NCBI RefSeq assembly: GCF_002113375.1
Contig: NZ_NEHO01000016.1
Coordinates: 1-64,000, forward strand
DNA length: 64,000 nt
DNA from: Pseudomonas sp. R37(2017)
Lineage (GTDB): Bacteria; Pseudomonadota; Gammaproteobacteria; Pseudomonadales; Pseudomonadaceae
Direction of reading: 5' to 3'
Shown here: positions 24,316 to 32,600 of the stretch, piece by piece
Numbering within the stretch: position 1 is the first letter of the stretch
Layout: the number at the start of each line of letters is the position of its first letter
Notes under the pieces: generated by a model
What the model was told of the DNA's origin: nothing
Database searches by the model: none
Seen by the model: the letters and a program-made list of their open reading frames with translations, nothing else
Position numbers and translations under genes: made by a program

Positions 24316-24802
24316 TGTGGAAAACAATATTCCCAAGCGCCCGAAGTGCGACATAAAACCGCTTCAAATAGTTGTTTTGTCACGGTTTTGACTTGTCCCC
24401 GTTTGCTGTGGAGCCGGCTGTGCATAACGTGGGAGTAGCTGGCTGGAGGCCTTTTAAACCGAGGTCTGCAGAGGTGTGGCTATTTTTTGATCAGGTGTTT
24501 TTGCGTAGCCTGAAGGCCGCGTTGTCAACCTTTTTGTTCGGGATGAAAGTGTGTGGAATCGCTGTGGGAAAGCCTGTGGATAAGTCTGTGATTAAACTCT
24601 GGAAAGACTCGGCTGAGGGCCGTGGTTGCTGGCTTGGCGCCATCGTTGGTTTGACCCGTCAGTCATGAAAATGACCAAGGGCTACACAGCGGGCGGTTGA
24701 GGGTCAAGCGAAAAAGTTTCAAAACCCTGCGTAAAGCCTTGTGGATAGCGGCCTGCAGCTTGTTCACTTGCCCCCAGAGACTGTGGACCGGCCTGTGGAT
24801 AA
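24316..24802. other. Intergenic DnaA-box cluster
   Basis: Three exact matches to the DnaA box TTATNCACA, read as TGTGNATAA on the plus strand, lie at 24419-24427, 24575-24583 and 24794-24802. One-mismatch copies lie at 24316-24324 (TGTGGAAAA) and 24740-24748 (TGTGGATAG). All are in the same orientation within about 490 non-coding bases. No convincing gene, RNA or AT-rich unwinding element is seen in 24303-24965. A DnaA-titration (datA-like) or DnaA-reactivating site is possible; this is inference. Confidence 0.5.
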
Positions 24803-24965
24803 CGTGCGTGCACATGGCTGCAGGCCGCGCTGGCCGAGGGGTTGCCGTATTTGAGCGTTTTTTGAGCAGTTCGAACGGTGGTTGCCGCTGTGAACAAGGC
24901 CGGGCATGCTGCCTGCTGATTTTCTATTCCAATGGCTGGCGATCAGCCGAAGCAAGGAGAACACG

Positions 24966-25727
24966 ATGTCCAACACCCTGTTTATTACCGGCGCGACCTC
25001 CGGTTTTGGTGAAGCCTGTGCCCGGCGTTTTGCCGAGGCTGGCTGGAAACTGGTGCTGACAGGCCGTCGTGAAGAGCGCCTCAATGCGCTATGCGCCGAG
25101 TTGTCCAGGCAGACCGAAGTCCATGGCCTGGTGCTCGATGTGCGTGATCGCAAGGCCATGGAGGAGGCGATTGCCAATCTGCCGCCATCTTTTGCCAGGC
25201 TGCGCGGGTTGATCAACAACGCCGGACTGGCCCTGGGGGTTGATCCGGCACCCAAGTGCAACCTGGACGATTGGGACACCATGGTCGATACCAACGTCAA
25301 AGGCCTGATGTACAGCACCCGTCTGCTGTTGCCGCGCCTGATCGCCCACGGTCGCGGTGCCGGCATCGTCAACCTGGGCTCCATCGCCGGCAACTACCCG
25401 TACCCGGGCAGCCACGTGTATGGCGCGACCAAGGCGTTCGTCAAACAGTTCTCCCTGAACCTGCGCTGCGATCTGCAGGGCACGGGCGTACGGGTCAGCA
25501 ACATCGAGCCGGGCCTGTGCGAGAGCGAGTTCTCGCTGGTGCGTTTTGCCGGTGACCAGGAGCGCTACAACGCCACTTACGCTGGCGCCGAGCCGATTCA
25601 GCCGCAAGACATCGCCGAGACTATTTTCTGGGTGCTCAATGCCCCGGCGCACATCAACATCAACAGTCTGGAGTTGATGCCGGTGAGCCAGACCTGGGCC
25701 GGGTTTGCTATCGAGCGTAAGTCTTAA
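24966..25727 (+). CDS. ydfG: YdfG-like short-chain dehydrogenase (NADP-dependent 3-hydroxy acid dehydrogenase)
   Basis: 253-residue classical SDR. The cofactor motif TGATSGFGEACARRF, NNAGLALG, the catalytic Ser of NLGSIAGNYPYPG and YGATKAFVKQFSLNLR (Tyr-x3-Lys) are all present. The tail HININSLELMPVSQ is characteristic of YdfG, which oxidises serine/allo-threonine/3-hydroxy acids and reduces malonic semialdehyde. ATG 24966 has CAAGGAG just upstream. It stands alone between the DnaA-box region and a family-2 REP. Confidence 0.92.
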   Translation: MSNTLFITGATSGFGEACARRFAEAGWKLVLTGRREERLNALCAELSRQTEVHGLVLDVRDRKAMEEAIANLPPSFARLRGLINNAGLALGVDPAPKCNLDDWDTMVDTNVKGLMYSTRLLLPRLIAHGRGAGIVNLGSIAGNYPYPGSHVYGATKAFVKQFSLNLRCDLQGTGVRVSNIEPGLCESEFSLVRFAGDQERYNATYAGAEPIQPQDIAETIFWVLNAPAHININSLELMPVSQTWAGFAIERKS

Positions 25728-25728
25728 T

Positions 25729-25860
25729 TGTGGTGAGGGGGCTTGCCCCCGTTGGGCTGCGAAGCAGCCCTGAAACCATAACTCTCATTTTCTCAGATGT
25801 ACCTCATCCACCGGTTTGCGACTGCTCCGCAGCCGAACGGGGGCAAGCCCCCTCGCCACA
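25729..25860. repeat. REPIN, family 2
   Basis: TGTGGTGAGGGGGCTTGCCC faces its inverted copy GGGCAAGCCCCCTCGCCACA. Inner arms GGGCTGCGAAGCAGCCC and CTGCTCCGCAGCCG lie between. It is a second REP family, unrelated in core to the GAGCGAGCCTGCTCGC family. Two more copies occur at 26868-26959 and 60572-60702. Confidence 0.85.
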
Positions 25861-25946
25861 AGAGCGGTCCAAACCGGACATCAGCTAGACTCCTCCCTCA
25901 AACAACCCGCCACACCCGGCGGTCCAGAGGTATTAGAGGAGATCCA

Positions 25947-26852
25947 GTGAGTAATCGAGGCGAGCAGTCGCTGCTCAAACAATCGACCTTCCTGATGCTC
26001 GCCGTGACATTCGCCGGGATCATCACCGGTTTTGTTTCGGGCGCCCAATCCATCCTGTTCGATGGCTTCTTTTCGTTGATCGCGGCCTTCATCAAGGTGC
26101 TGATGCTGATCACCGCCCGGCTGATCGCCAAGGAAAGCAATCAACGCTTCCAGTTCGGCTCCTGGCACCTGGAACCCATGGTGCTGGTGATCGAAGGTAG
26201 CTTCATTTTCCTGGTCGCCATTTATGCCTTTCTCAACGGTGTGTTCGGAATCATCAGCGGTGGCCGCGAGGTCGAACTCGGGCTGGTGATCTTCTACGCG
26301 GCGTTCTTCACGGTCGTTGAGCTCATTTATTTTTTCTACGTCCGTCATCGCAATCGCACACTCAACTCATCGCTGATCCAGTTCGACAACATCAGTTGGC
26401 TGGTGGACGCGATGCTGTCGGCGGGACTGTTGGTGAGCTTCCTGATCGCGCTGCTGCTCAAGACCCAGGGGTACGACAGGTGGGCGGTGTATGTCGACCC
26501 GATGATTCTGATTATGTTGGCCCTGGGCATGCTCCCTCCGGCCTTCAAAATCCTCGGCCCGGCCTTGCGCGATGTGTTGGGGATCGTCCCGGATCAGCTG
26601 GACGACAAGGTGCGTCAAGTGATGGAGGTGGCGAAGGTCGAGCATGGTTTCGACGACTACATTTCCTACGTGCAGAAACACGGCAGGGCCTGTTTCATCG
26701 AGATTCACATCGTATTGCCGAAGGACTACTGGCTCGATGGCGTGGGGCAACTGGACAGCTTGCGCGAAGAAATTTCCACCAGGCTTGGCAAACCCGACGC
26801 CGCGCGATGGCTGACCATCAGCTTTACCGGGGACCGTAAGTGGATTGAGTGA
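25947..26852 (+). CDS. Cation diffusion facilitator family transporter
   Basis: 301 residues: six membrane helices in the first two thirds, then a cytoplasmic C-terminal domain (about 205-301). The fold matches CDF efflux proteins that expel divalent metals in exchange for protons. The usual metal-site motifs are altered: helix 2 has ILFDGFFSLIAAF and helix 5 has DNISWLVDAML, rather than the HxxxD/DxxxD pairs of ZitB-type proteins, so substrate is uncertain. I chose GTG 25947 because GAGGAG lies 5 bases upstream. It is monocistronic between two family-2 REPINs. Confidence 0.82.
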   Translation: MSNRGEQSLLKQSTFLMLAVTFAGIITGFVSGAQSILFDGFFSLIAAFIKVLMLITARLIAKESNQRFQFGSWHLEPMVLVIEGSFIFLVAIYAFLNGVFGIISGGREVELGLVIFYAAFFTVVELIYFFYVRHRNRTLNSSLIQFDNISWLVDAMLSAGLLVSFLIALLLKTQGYDRWAVYVDPMILIMLALGMLPPAFKILGPALRDVLGIVPDQLDDKVRQVMEVAKVEHGFDDYISYVQKHGRACFIEIHIVLPKDYWLDGVGQLDSLREEISTRLGKPDAARWLTISFTGDRKWIE

Positions 26853-26867
26853 GGCGGTGCGATGACC

Positions 26868-26959
26868 TGTGGCGAGGGGGCTTGCCCCCGTTGGACTGCG
26901 TAGCAGTCCCATTTTTGGGGCCGCTTCGCAGCCCAACGGGGGCAAGCCCCCTCGCCACA
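26868..26959. repeat. REPIN, family 2
   Basis: TGTGGCGAGGGGGCTTGCCC and its inverted copy around TTGGACTGCG/CGCAGCCCAA-type inner arms. It fills the gap between the convergent CDF and AGE-family genes, so it may act as a bidirectional 3' hairpin. Confidence 0.88.
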
Positions 26960-26962
26960 AAG

Positions 26963-28096
26963 TCAGCCGAGATACTGCGCCAACCCGCGATAACAGGTTG
27001 CCAGGTGATAGGGCGTGGTCGACGGCATGTCGCTGCGGCTGACTTCACCGCGCTCGTCTCGGCATTCGAACCAGCCGCCGGTATGCAGCGAGCGCTGCTG
27101 CAATGCTTGCAATTGACGCAGCACGATGGCCTCGCTATGGGGGCGCAGCGTCAACGCGCGCAAGTATTCGGCCTGGGCCCAGATACGCTGCGTGGCGTCC
27201 CGGACGCCGCCTTCCGGACCGAAGTCGAGCATCGCCCGCACGGCCCACGTCTGTTGATCGACACCCGTTTGCTCGGTAAAGGCGAAGGCCCGCTCCAGAT
27301 CGGCATGCAGCGTCGATTGGCGCAACAGCGGCGAGGATTCCAGCAGGAAATACCATTCGAACTGGTGCCCCGGTTCAAACCAGTTATCCACAGACCCCAG
27401 TGGCTTTTCCATCAATACGCCGTGCTGCGGATCGATAAACCGCGCGTGCATGGCTGTGCATAACTCGACAAGCGCATGTTGCACGTCGAGGTCCTCACGC
27501 ACCGACAGCGTGGCGAGGAACGCTTCGGCCAGGTGCATCAGCGGGTTTTGCAAAGGGCCACTGTCCAGCGATGCCCAGTCGCGGTCGAGCGTGGCTTCGT
27601 ACAGACCGTCGTCCGAGGCGAAGCGCTGTGCGATCACTTCCAGCGAGGCGTTGAGCACCGACTCGACCAATGGCTCGCGGACCTTGTCCCAGTAATGAGC
27701 GCAGGCGAACAGGATGAAGGCGTGTGTATACAGGTCCTTGCGCTGATCCAGCGGCGCCCCCTGTGCATCGACGCTGTAGAACCAGCCACCGTGCTCGGCA
27801 TCGTGGAAGTGCCGTTGCAACGAGCGGAACAAGGCGGCGGCACGCTCTTCGGCGCCCGGCACCTGACCGATCAGGTTGGCAAACAGATACAACTGTCGCG
27901 CACAGGCCATGGCCCGGTAGCGTTGCGGCGGCAGCGGCTGGTGTTCGGCATTCAGCGCCTCGTAGGGCAACGCCATGTCGGCATTCCAGCCCGGACCTTG
28001 CCACAGCGGCACGATGACGTTCAGGAAGTGCTGTTGCACCGAGGCGAACAGGGCGGTCAATTCAAGCTGAGGGGCGGAGCGAGAAACAGGCGGCAT
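26963..28096 (-). CDS. AGE-family sugar epimerase/isomerase
   Basis: 377 residues of the N-acylglucosamine 2-epimerase superfamily, an (alpha/alpha)6 barrel. Marks are HDAEHGGWFYSVDAQG, KDLYTHAFILFACAHYW, the EPGHQFEWYFLL histidine motif and STTPYHLATCYRGL at the end. Members interconvert aldose/ketose pairs such as mannose-fructose. The sequence looks closer to bacterial mannose/sulfoquinovose-type isomerases than to true N-acylglucosamine epimerases, but the substrate cannot be fixed by eye. No sugar-transport genes are adjacent. Confidence 0.85.
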   Translation of the reverse strand: MPPVSRSAPQLELTALFASVQQHFLNVIVPLWQGPGWNADMALPYEALNAEHQPLPPQRYRAMACARQLYLFANLIGQVPGAEERAAALFRSLQRHFHDAEHGGWFYSVDAQGAPLDQRKDLYTHAFILFACAHYWDKVREPLVESVLNASLEVIAQRFASDDGLYEATLDRDWASLDSGPLQNPLMHLAEAFLATLSVREDLDVQHALVELCTAMHARFIDPQHGVLMEKPLGSVDNWFEPGHQFEWYFLLESSPLLRQSTLHADLERAFAFTEQTGVDQQTWAVRAMLDFGPEGGVRDATQRIWAQAEYLRALTLRPHSEAIVLRQLQALQQRSLHTGGWFECRDERGEVSRSDMPSTTPYHLATCYRGLAQYLG

Positions 28097-28180
28097 TGGC
28101 TGGCGTCGTCACGGCAGGGGCGATTGCGCGACATGTTAGCAGAGAGGCTGACTTGAGAGAGGTTGTGTCTGTCAGGCCGC

Positions 28181-28203
28181 CTTCGCGAGCAGGGCTCGCG
28201 AAG
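28181..28203. repeat. Solo REP hairpin
   Basis: CTTCGCGAGC-AGG-GCTCGCGAAG is a perfect 10-bp inverted repeat made of one family-1 core with the usual flanks collapsed. It lies between ureJ and the AGE-family gene, both leftward, and may end the urease accessory transcript. Confidence 0.75.
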
Positions 28204-28226
28204 AGGCCGTTGAAGGCACTAGAGAT

Positions 28227-28799
28227 TCAACCCGCCAGCAACCACACCCCAGTCGCCGCCGACGCCGCGCCCGCCAGTCGCACCAACGGTGCCGCCGCCC
28301 GTGGCAATACCCGCACCAGTGCATATCCCGCCGCGTGCAACACCGCGGTCGCTGCGACAAAACCTGCGGCGTAGGTCCAGGGACTCGACATGTCCGGCAA
28401 CTCCAGGCCATGGGCCACGCCATGGAACAGCGCAAACAACGCCGTTGCCCCCATCGCCATCACCAACGGTGGACGCACTGCCAACGCCACTGCCAGGCCC
28501 AACGCCAGCACCGATGCGGCAATACCGTTTTCCAGTGCCGGCAGGTTCAGCCCTTCAAAACCCAGCAATCCGCCGATCAGCAGGGTGCCGACGAAGGTGC
28601 ATGGCAGCGCCCAGCGTGCGGTGCCTTGTTGTTGCGCTGCCCACAGGCCGACCGCGAGCATCGCCAGCAAGTGGTCCAGACCGCCAAGGGGATGGCTGAG
28701 GCCAGCGATCAGGCCGTTGTCGCCGTGTCCCGGGTGGGCGAAGGCGAGGGCGGGGGTCAGCAGCAGGGCCAGGGCGCCGAGAATGCGTTTGAGTGTCAT
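28227..28799 (-). CDS. ureJ: HupE/UreJ family membrane protein
   Basis: 190 residues. A signal peptide ending AFAHPGHGD exposes the conserved HPGHG metal-binding motif after cleavage, followed by about six membrane helices with GLSHPLGGLDHLLAMLAVG and LFALFHGVAHG. The family is thought to be a secondary nickel/cobalt permease. Its position 27 bases after ureG makes nickel supply for urease its likely job. Last gene of ureE-F-G-J. Confidence 0.92.
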   Translation of the reverse strand: MTLKRILGALALLLTPALAFAHPGHGDNGLIAGLSHPLGGLDHLLAMLAVGLWAAQQQGTARWALPCTFVGTLLIGGLLGFEGLNLPALENGIAASVLALGLAVALAVRPPLVMAMGATALFALFHGVAHGLELPDMSSPWTYAAGFVAATAVLHAAGYALVRVLPRAAAPLVRLAGAASAATGVWLLAG

Positions 28800-28826
28800 G
28801 GATTGGCTTCCTTGTTGAAGTCGTGA

Positions 28827-29441
<615 letters not shown>

Positions 29442-29464
29442 GTGATTCTCCAAAACAAGGGGCC

Positions 29465-30139
29465 CTAGGAACGGAACAGACGGCTGTATTGGCGCTCGTG
29501 GGCCATACACGCCAGGGACAGCCCAATAGCGGCGCTGCCGTAATGGTCGGGATCGATTTGAGTGGCGTGTTGTTGAGCTTGTTGAAGCAGCGGCAGCAAC
29601 TCGCTGGTCAGGCGCTGGGCGGCTTGCTGACCCAATGGCAAGGTTTTCATCAGCACCGCCAACTGGTTTTCCAGCCAGCTCCACAGCCACGCGGCCAGGG
29701 CGTCCTGCGGGCTGATCCGCCAGGCGCGTGCGGCCAGCGCCCACACCAGGGCCAGGTGGGGCTCGGTGCGTCGTTCAAGAAATGCGCGAGCCGCATCGTC
29801 GAGTTCCGGCAAGCCGTTGAGCAATTGCTGCAAGGAGTAGCCCATCTGCCGGCTCTCTTGATGCAATTCGCGGGTTTCGCGACTGGCGCGGTGTTCCTCG
29901 CAGCGTTGCAGCAATTGGTCCCAGTCGTCCTCGCTGGCGGCCAGGCAATGAGCGAGCAGCAAGGGGGCTTCGAAGCGTGCCAGATTCAGCAGCAATTGAT
30001 CGCCGATCCAGCGCCGGGCGCTCTCGGGATCGTTTACGCGGCCGTTATCCACAGCCAATTCCAGTCCTTGGGAGTAGCTGTAGCCGCCAATCGGCAGTTG
30101 CGGGCTGGCCAGGCGCAACAGTGCCCAGGCCGGGTTCAT
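29465..30139 (-). CDS. ureF: Urease accessory protein UreF
   Basis: 224 residues, mostly helical. LLRLASPQLPIGGYSYSQGLE at the N-terminus and HQESRQMGYSL in the centre are UreF signatures. It bridges UreD and UreG in the urease activation complex. It overlaps ureE by 4 bases and is 23 bases from ureG. Confidence 0.96.
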   Translation of the reverse strand: MNPAWALLRLASPQLPIGGYSYSQGLELAVDNGRVNDPESARRWIGDQLLLNLARFEAPLLLAHCLAASEDDWDQLLQRCEEHRASRETRELHQESRQMGYSLQQLLNGLPELDDAARAFLERRTEPHLALVWALAARAWRISPQDALAAWLWSWLENQLAVLMKTLPLGQQAAQRLTSELLPLLQQAQQHATQIDPDHYGSAAIGLSLACMAHERQYSRLFRS

Positions 30140-30636
30140 GGGCGCACGCCGAACTGGTGCAGTTTCGGCGCGTAATTGAAGTCTTCATCGCCATGGCGCG
30201 AATGATGATGGCCGCCGCCGTAGGCGCCATGTTCCGGCTGGAACGGAGCTTCGATGTGCTCGGCATGGGCGCCGAGTTGTTCGAGCATGGCCTTGAGCAC
30301 GTAGTCGTCGAGCAGGCGTAACCAGCCGTTGCCGACTTGCAGGGCGACATGGCGGTTGCCCAGGTGATAGGCCGCGCGGGTCAGTTCGAAGGCATTGGCA
30401 CAGGTGACGTGCAGTAATTGTTCGGGGCGGGCGCAGACACGCACGATGCGCCCGTCTTCGGCTTGCAGGTATTCGCCGTCAAACAACGGTGGCTGGCCGC
30501 GTTCCAGGAACAACCCGACGTCTTCGCCCTCGGCACTGAAACAGCGCAAACGGCTTTTGCTGCGGGCTTCGAACGTCAGGTGCAGTTCGGCGGCCCAGAC
30601 GGGTTGAGGGTCGATTCTGCGATGAATCACCAGCAT
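30136..30636 (-). CDS. ureE: Urease accessory nickel metallochaperone UreE
   Basis: 166 residues: an N-terminal peptide-binding domain (about 1-70), a metal-binding domain (70-140) and a short His-rich tail, GGGHHHSRHGDED. The tail holds fewer histidines than the Klebsiella protein. It delivers Ni2+ to UreG/urease. Start ATG 30636 (MLVIHRRI) is chosen; an upstream in-frame ATG would add eight unconserved residues. First gene of the accessory operon behind a sigma-54 promoter. Confidence 0.95.
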   Translation of the reverse strand: MLVIHRRIDPQPVWAAELHLTFEARSKSRLRCFSAEGEDVGLFLERGQPPLFDGEYLQAEDGRIVRVCARPEQLLHVTCANAFELTRAAYHLGNRHVALQVGNGWLRLLDDYVLKAMLEQLGAHAEHIEAPFQPEHGAYGGGHHHSRHGDEDFNYAPKLHQFGVRP

Positions 30637-30672
30637 CGGAAGGCTTCCAGCTATGGACAATGCTCAGGCTAG

Positions 30673-30688
30673 AGCAAGGGGCTTGCCA
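30673..30688 (-). promoter_or_regulatory. sigma-54 promoter of ureEFGJ
   Basis: On the minus strand TGGCAA-GCCCC-TTGCT matches the consensus at all but one position, with correct GG-N10-GC spacing. The predicted start is about 11 bases on, leaving a leader of about 26 bases before ureE. Confidence 0.75.
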
Positions 30689-30762
30689 ATCGGAGGAAGG
30701 CGTAGGAAATGGCCGAAGGATACGTAGGGCGGGTATCGAAGGAGTGAGTTTTCTGGTTGAAG

Positions 30763-30792
30763 TTGGTGCGTGGTTTTCGATGTGCGCACCAG
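30763..30792. promoter_or_regulatory. Possible NtrC half-sites upstream of ureE
   Basis: TTGGTGCG and TGCGCACCAGG are inverted GGTGC/GCACC half-sites about 118 bases upstream of the predicted sigma-54 start. Spacing is wider than the 17-base NtrC consensus, so they may be two single half-sites. Low certainty. Confidence 0.35.
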
Positions 30793-30811
30793 GTTGAGGC
30801 GATACACATCA

Positions 30812-30902
30812 TTGTGGGAGCGGGCTTGCTCGCGAATGAGGCGCCACGGTCTCTCAGGCACACCGCGTTATCGTTCTTCGCGAGCAAGCCCGCTCCCACA
30901 GG
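30812..30902. repeat. REPIN, family 1 (GCGGGCTTGCTCGC variant)
   Basis: TGTGGGAGCGGGCTTGCTCG and its inverted copy flank a spacer. The core differs from the common type (CGGGCTTG for CGAGCCTG), marking a subfamily. It ends immediately before the stop of the DesT-like gene. Confidence 0.88.
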
Positions 30903-30903
30903 T

Positions 30904-31536
30904 TTATTCGGTACTTCCAAGCCCTTGCCAATGCTTGAGGCCGATAAAGATGAACCGCAGCTGCTGGGTGATTTTCGCCTGGGGCGTCAGGTGTTCGGGC
31001 AAGGCCTCGGCTGGCGGATCGATGATGTCTGGCAGGGTGGCGAACACGCTTTTGACGATCAGGTCCGCCATCACGCTCAGATCGGCTACGTGCAGATGTT
31101 GCAGTTTCGGCATCAGTGACAAATCCGCCGCCAGGTCCGAACTGATGTCTTCGCGCAAACGGCCGATGGCCTGGCGCACCGGCAGCGAACCGCCGTATTG
31201 CTCGCGGGCGAGAAACAGGAACTGCGAACGGTTGGCGCTGACCACGTCGAGAAAGATCCGCACCGAGGCATCGATGATGCCGCCCATCACGAATTCGTTG
31301 TGCCGTACCAGGCGAATGGTTTCGCGGAATGTCTGGCCGACTTCGCTGACCAGCGCCAGGCCCAGTTCATCCATATCGGCAAAATGACGATAGAAACCGG
31401 TCGGGACGATGCCCGCGGTTTTCGCGACTTCACGCAGGCTCAGGCTGCCGAATCCTCGGCCGCCGTCCATCAGGCGCCGGGCAGCGTCCATCAGAGCGTT
31501 ACGGGTCTGTTGTTTCTGTTCGGCGCGGGGCAGCAT
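30904..31536 (-). CDS. desT: TetR-family regulator, DesT-like
   Basis: 210 residues with a TetR helix-turn-helix (LSLREVAKTAGIVPTGFYRHF, about 33-53). An effector domain contains SQFLFLAREQYGGSLPVRQAI. It strongly resembles DesT/FabR-type regulators that sense the unsaturated:saturated acyl-CoA ratio; in P. aeruginosa desT is next to ureE, as here. There, DesT represses the divergent acyl-CoA desaturase genes desCB, but no desaturase is found in this window. The target must therefore lie elsewhere, or the gene has changed role. Symbol given from resemblance and position. Confidence 0.8.
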   Translation of the reverse strand: MLPRAEQKQQTRNALMDAARRLMDGGRGFGSLSLREVAKTAGIVPTGFYRHFADMDELGLALVSEVGQTFRETIRLVRHNEFVMGGIIDASVRIFLDVVSANRSQFLFLAREQYGGSLPVRQAIGRLREDISSDLAADLSLMPKLQHLHVADLSVMADLIVKSVFATLPDIIDPPAEALPEHLTPQAKITQQLRFIFIGLKHWQGLGSTE

Positions 31537-31661
31537 CGCAAGGGTGTTTTCTGGAGGGGGACGCGGCGCACTCTAGCAAATCGGCTTTGCTGGCGTCGAA
31601 CGACTGTAGGGGGGAACAAGCGGGGAGGTGTGGCATCTATCGAGCGGACTGCTGAAAAGTC

Positions 31662-31692
31662 AAAAGCCCAATCCGGGGATTGGGCTTTTTTT
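31662..31692. terminator. Terminator after the 14-residue-repeat gene
   Basis: AAAAGCCCAATC-CGGG-GATTGGGCTTTT is a 12-bp perfect stem with A/T flanks in both directions. It lies 18 bases past the leftward repeat-protein gene. Confidence 0.9.
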
Positions 31693-31709
31693 CAGGCCGG
31701 CCATGAGGC

Positions 31710-32222
31710 TTAGCTCAGGTCGCTGTTGCGTTCGATCACACGGTCACCACCGCCTTCAGCGAGGGTTTGACCTTGTGGAGTGCGGTCCGAACCGTCGGCA
31801 GCCAGGGTCTGGCCTTGTGGAGTGCGATCGGAACCGTCGGCAGCCAGGGTCTGGCCTTGTGGGGTGCGATCGGAACCGTCGGCAGCCAGGGTCTGGCCTT
31901 GTGGGGTGCGATCGGAACCGTCAGCGGCCAGGGTCTGGCCTTGTGGGGTGCGATCGGAACCATCGGCAGCCAGGGTTTGACCTTGTGGGGTGCGGTCCGA
32001 GCCATCCTGAGTGATCAGGCCTTTTTCTTTCAGGCGATCATTGCCACCTTCGGCAAGGGTCTGGCCTTGTGGAGTGCGGTCCGAGCCGTCGGCGGCGACG
32101 GTTTGGCTGAACCCCGAGCGGCTGTCTTTCACTTGTGGCGTAGCTTGATCAGCGGCAGGCAGCGCAAAAGCAGTGCTGGCCAGCATCGAGAGGGTAAGGC
32201 TGAACAGGAGTTGGCGTTTCAT
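31710..32222 (-). CDS. Secreted tandem-repeat protein of unknown function
   Basis: 170 residues. A Sec signal peptide (KRQLLFSLTLSMLASTAFA, cut about residue 20) is followed by a polar mature part dominated by the 14-residue unit AADGSDRTPQGQTL. The core GSDRTPQGQTL occurs seven times, five of them in a perfect tandem row (about residues 85-154). Two looser units (AEGGNDRLKEKG, AEGGGDRVIERN) flank the row. There are no cysteines and no known domain. The start has GGAG 9 bases upstream. The repeats are rich in Gly/Asp/Gln/Thr, suggesting a flexible, perhaps calcium- or surface-associated chain. I do not recognise a characterised homologue. Confidence 0.85.
   Translation of the reverse strand: MKRQLLFSLTLSMLASTAFALPAADQATPQVKDSRSGFSQTVAADGSDRTPQGQTLAEGGNDRLKEKGLITQDGSDRTPQGQTLAADGSDRTPQGQTLAADGSDRTPQGQTLAADGSDRTPQGQTLAADGSDRTPQGQTLAADGSDRTPQGQTLAEGGGDRVIERNSDLS
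31750..32010. repeat. 42-bp tandem DNA repeats within the secreted protein gene
   Basis: The unit is 42 bases and nearly identical between copies (for example GGCCTTGTGGGGTGCGATCG recurs in register). Five copies are contiguous, with two more outside. Because 42 is divisible by three, copy-number change keeps the frame, which makes the locus prone to length polymorphism. Confidence 0.85.
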
Positions 32223-32600
32223 GATTGTTTTGCTCCGTGGCGGTGCGAAAAAGTGGGTACGAGGGCAATGCTACTCTCGATAAGTCGATATAAAAGTTCA
32301 TAAACGCAATGGTAATAATCAACGGAATTGATTGTTTGCCGGGGAGGCTCTAAGTCGGGCGTTTCCGGCAAGTTGTCCTGCACAGGTTTGGGTATTTTCG
32401 ACTCACTGCCGACGTGTAAAAGTGCGGGGTCGGTAACGCTGAATGACTGCTTGGTCAGTATTGGACTGGCTGATATCGGCCTATCGATTAAACCTGCCGG
32501 GTTTTTATCAGTCGTAGACTTCATGGCTGGCCGTTTGCGGCTCACCGTTTCACCTGTGCGTCGCAGTCGGGGCGCTCAGTCGTATCAGGAGCCCTGTGCA
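32223..32600. other. Divergent intergenic region, no gene seen
   Basis: 378 bases between the leftward repeat-protein gene and the rightward AsmA gene. The first 100 bases are AT-rich (TATAAAAGTTCATAAACG..) and presumably hold the repeat gene's promoter. An open minus-strand frame of 108 codons ends in an ATGA overlap with the repeat gene, but has no ribosome binding site and an atypical composition, so I do not call it. Confidence 0.4.

Noticed and set aside
24372..24668. 98-codon plus-strand frame within the DnaA-box region
   Set aside because: No ribosome binding site, no coding-type codon bias, and it crosses the box cluster; treated as non-coding.
31767..32303. Plus-strand repetitive frame (TVGSQGLALWGAI-type units) over the secreted repeat gene
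   Set aside because: A 42-bp repeat without stops keeps several frames open. Only the minus-strand frame has a signal peptide and a ribosome binding site.
32219..32545. 108-codon minus-strand frame whose stop overlaps the repeat-protein start (ATGA)
   Set aside because: No ribosome binding site at any candidate start, protein composition unlike neighbours, and the repeat gene has its own GGAG; the overlap looks accidental.
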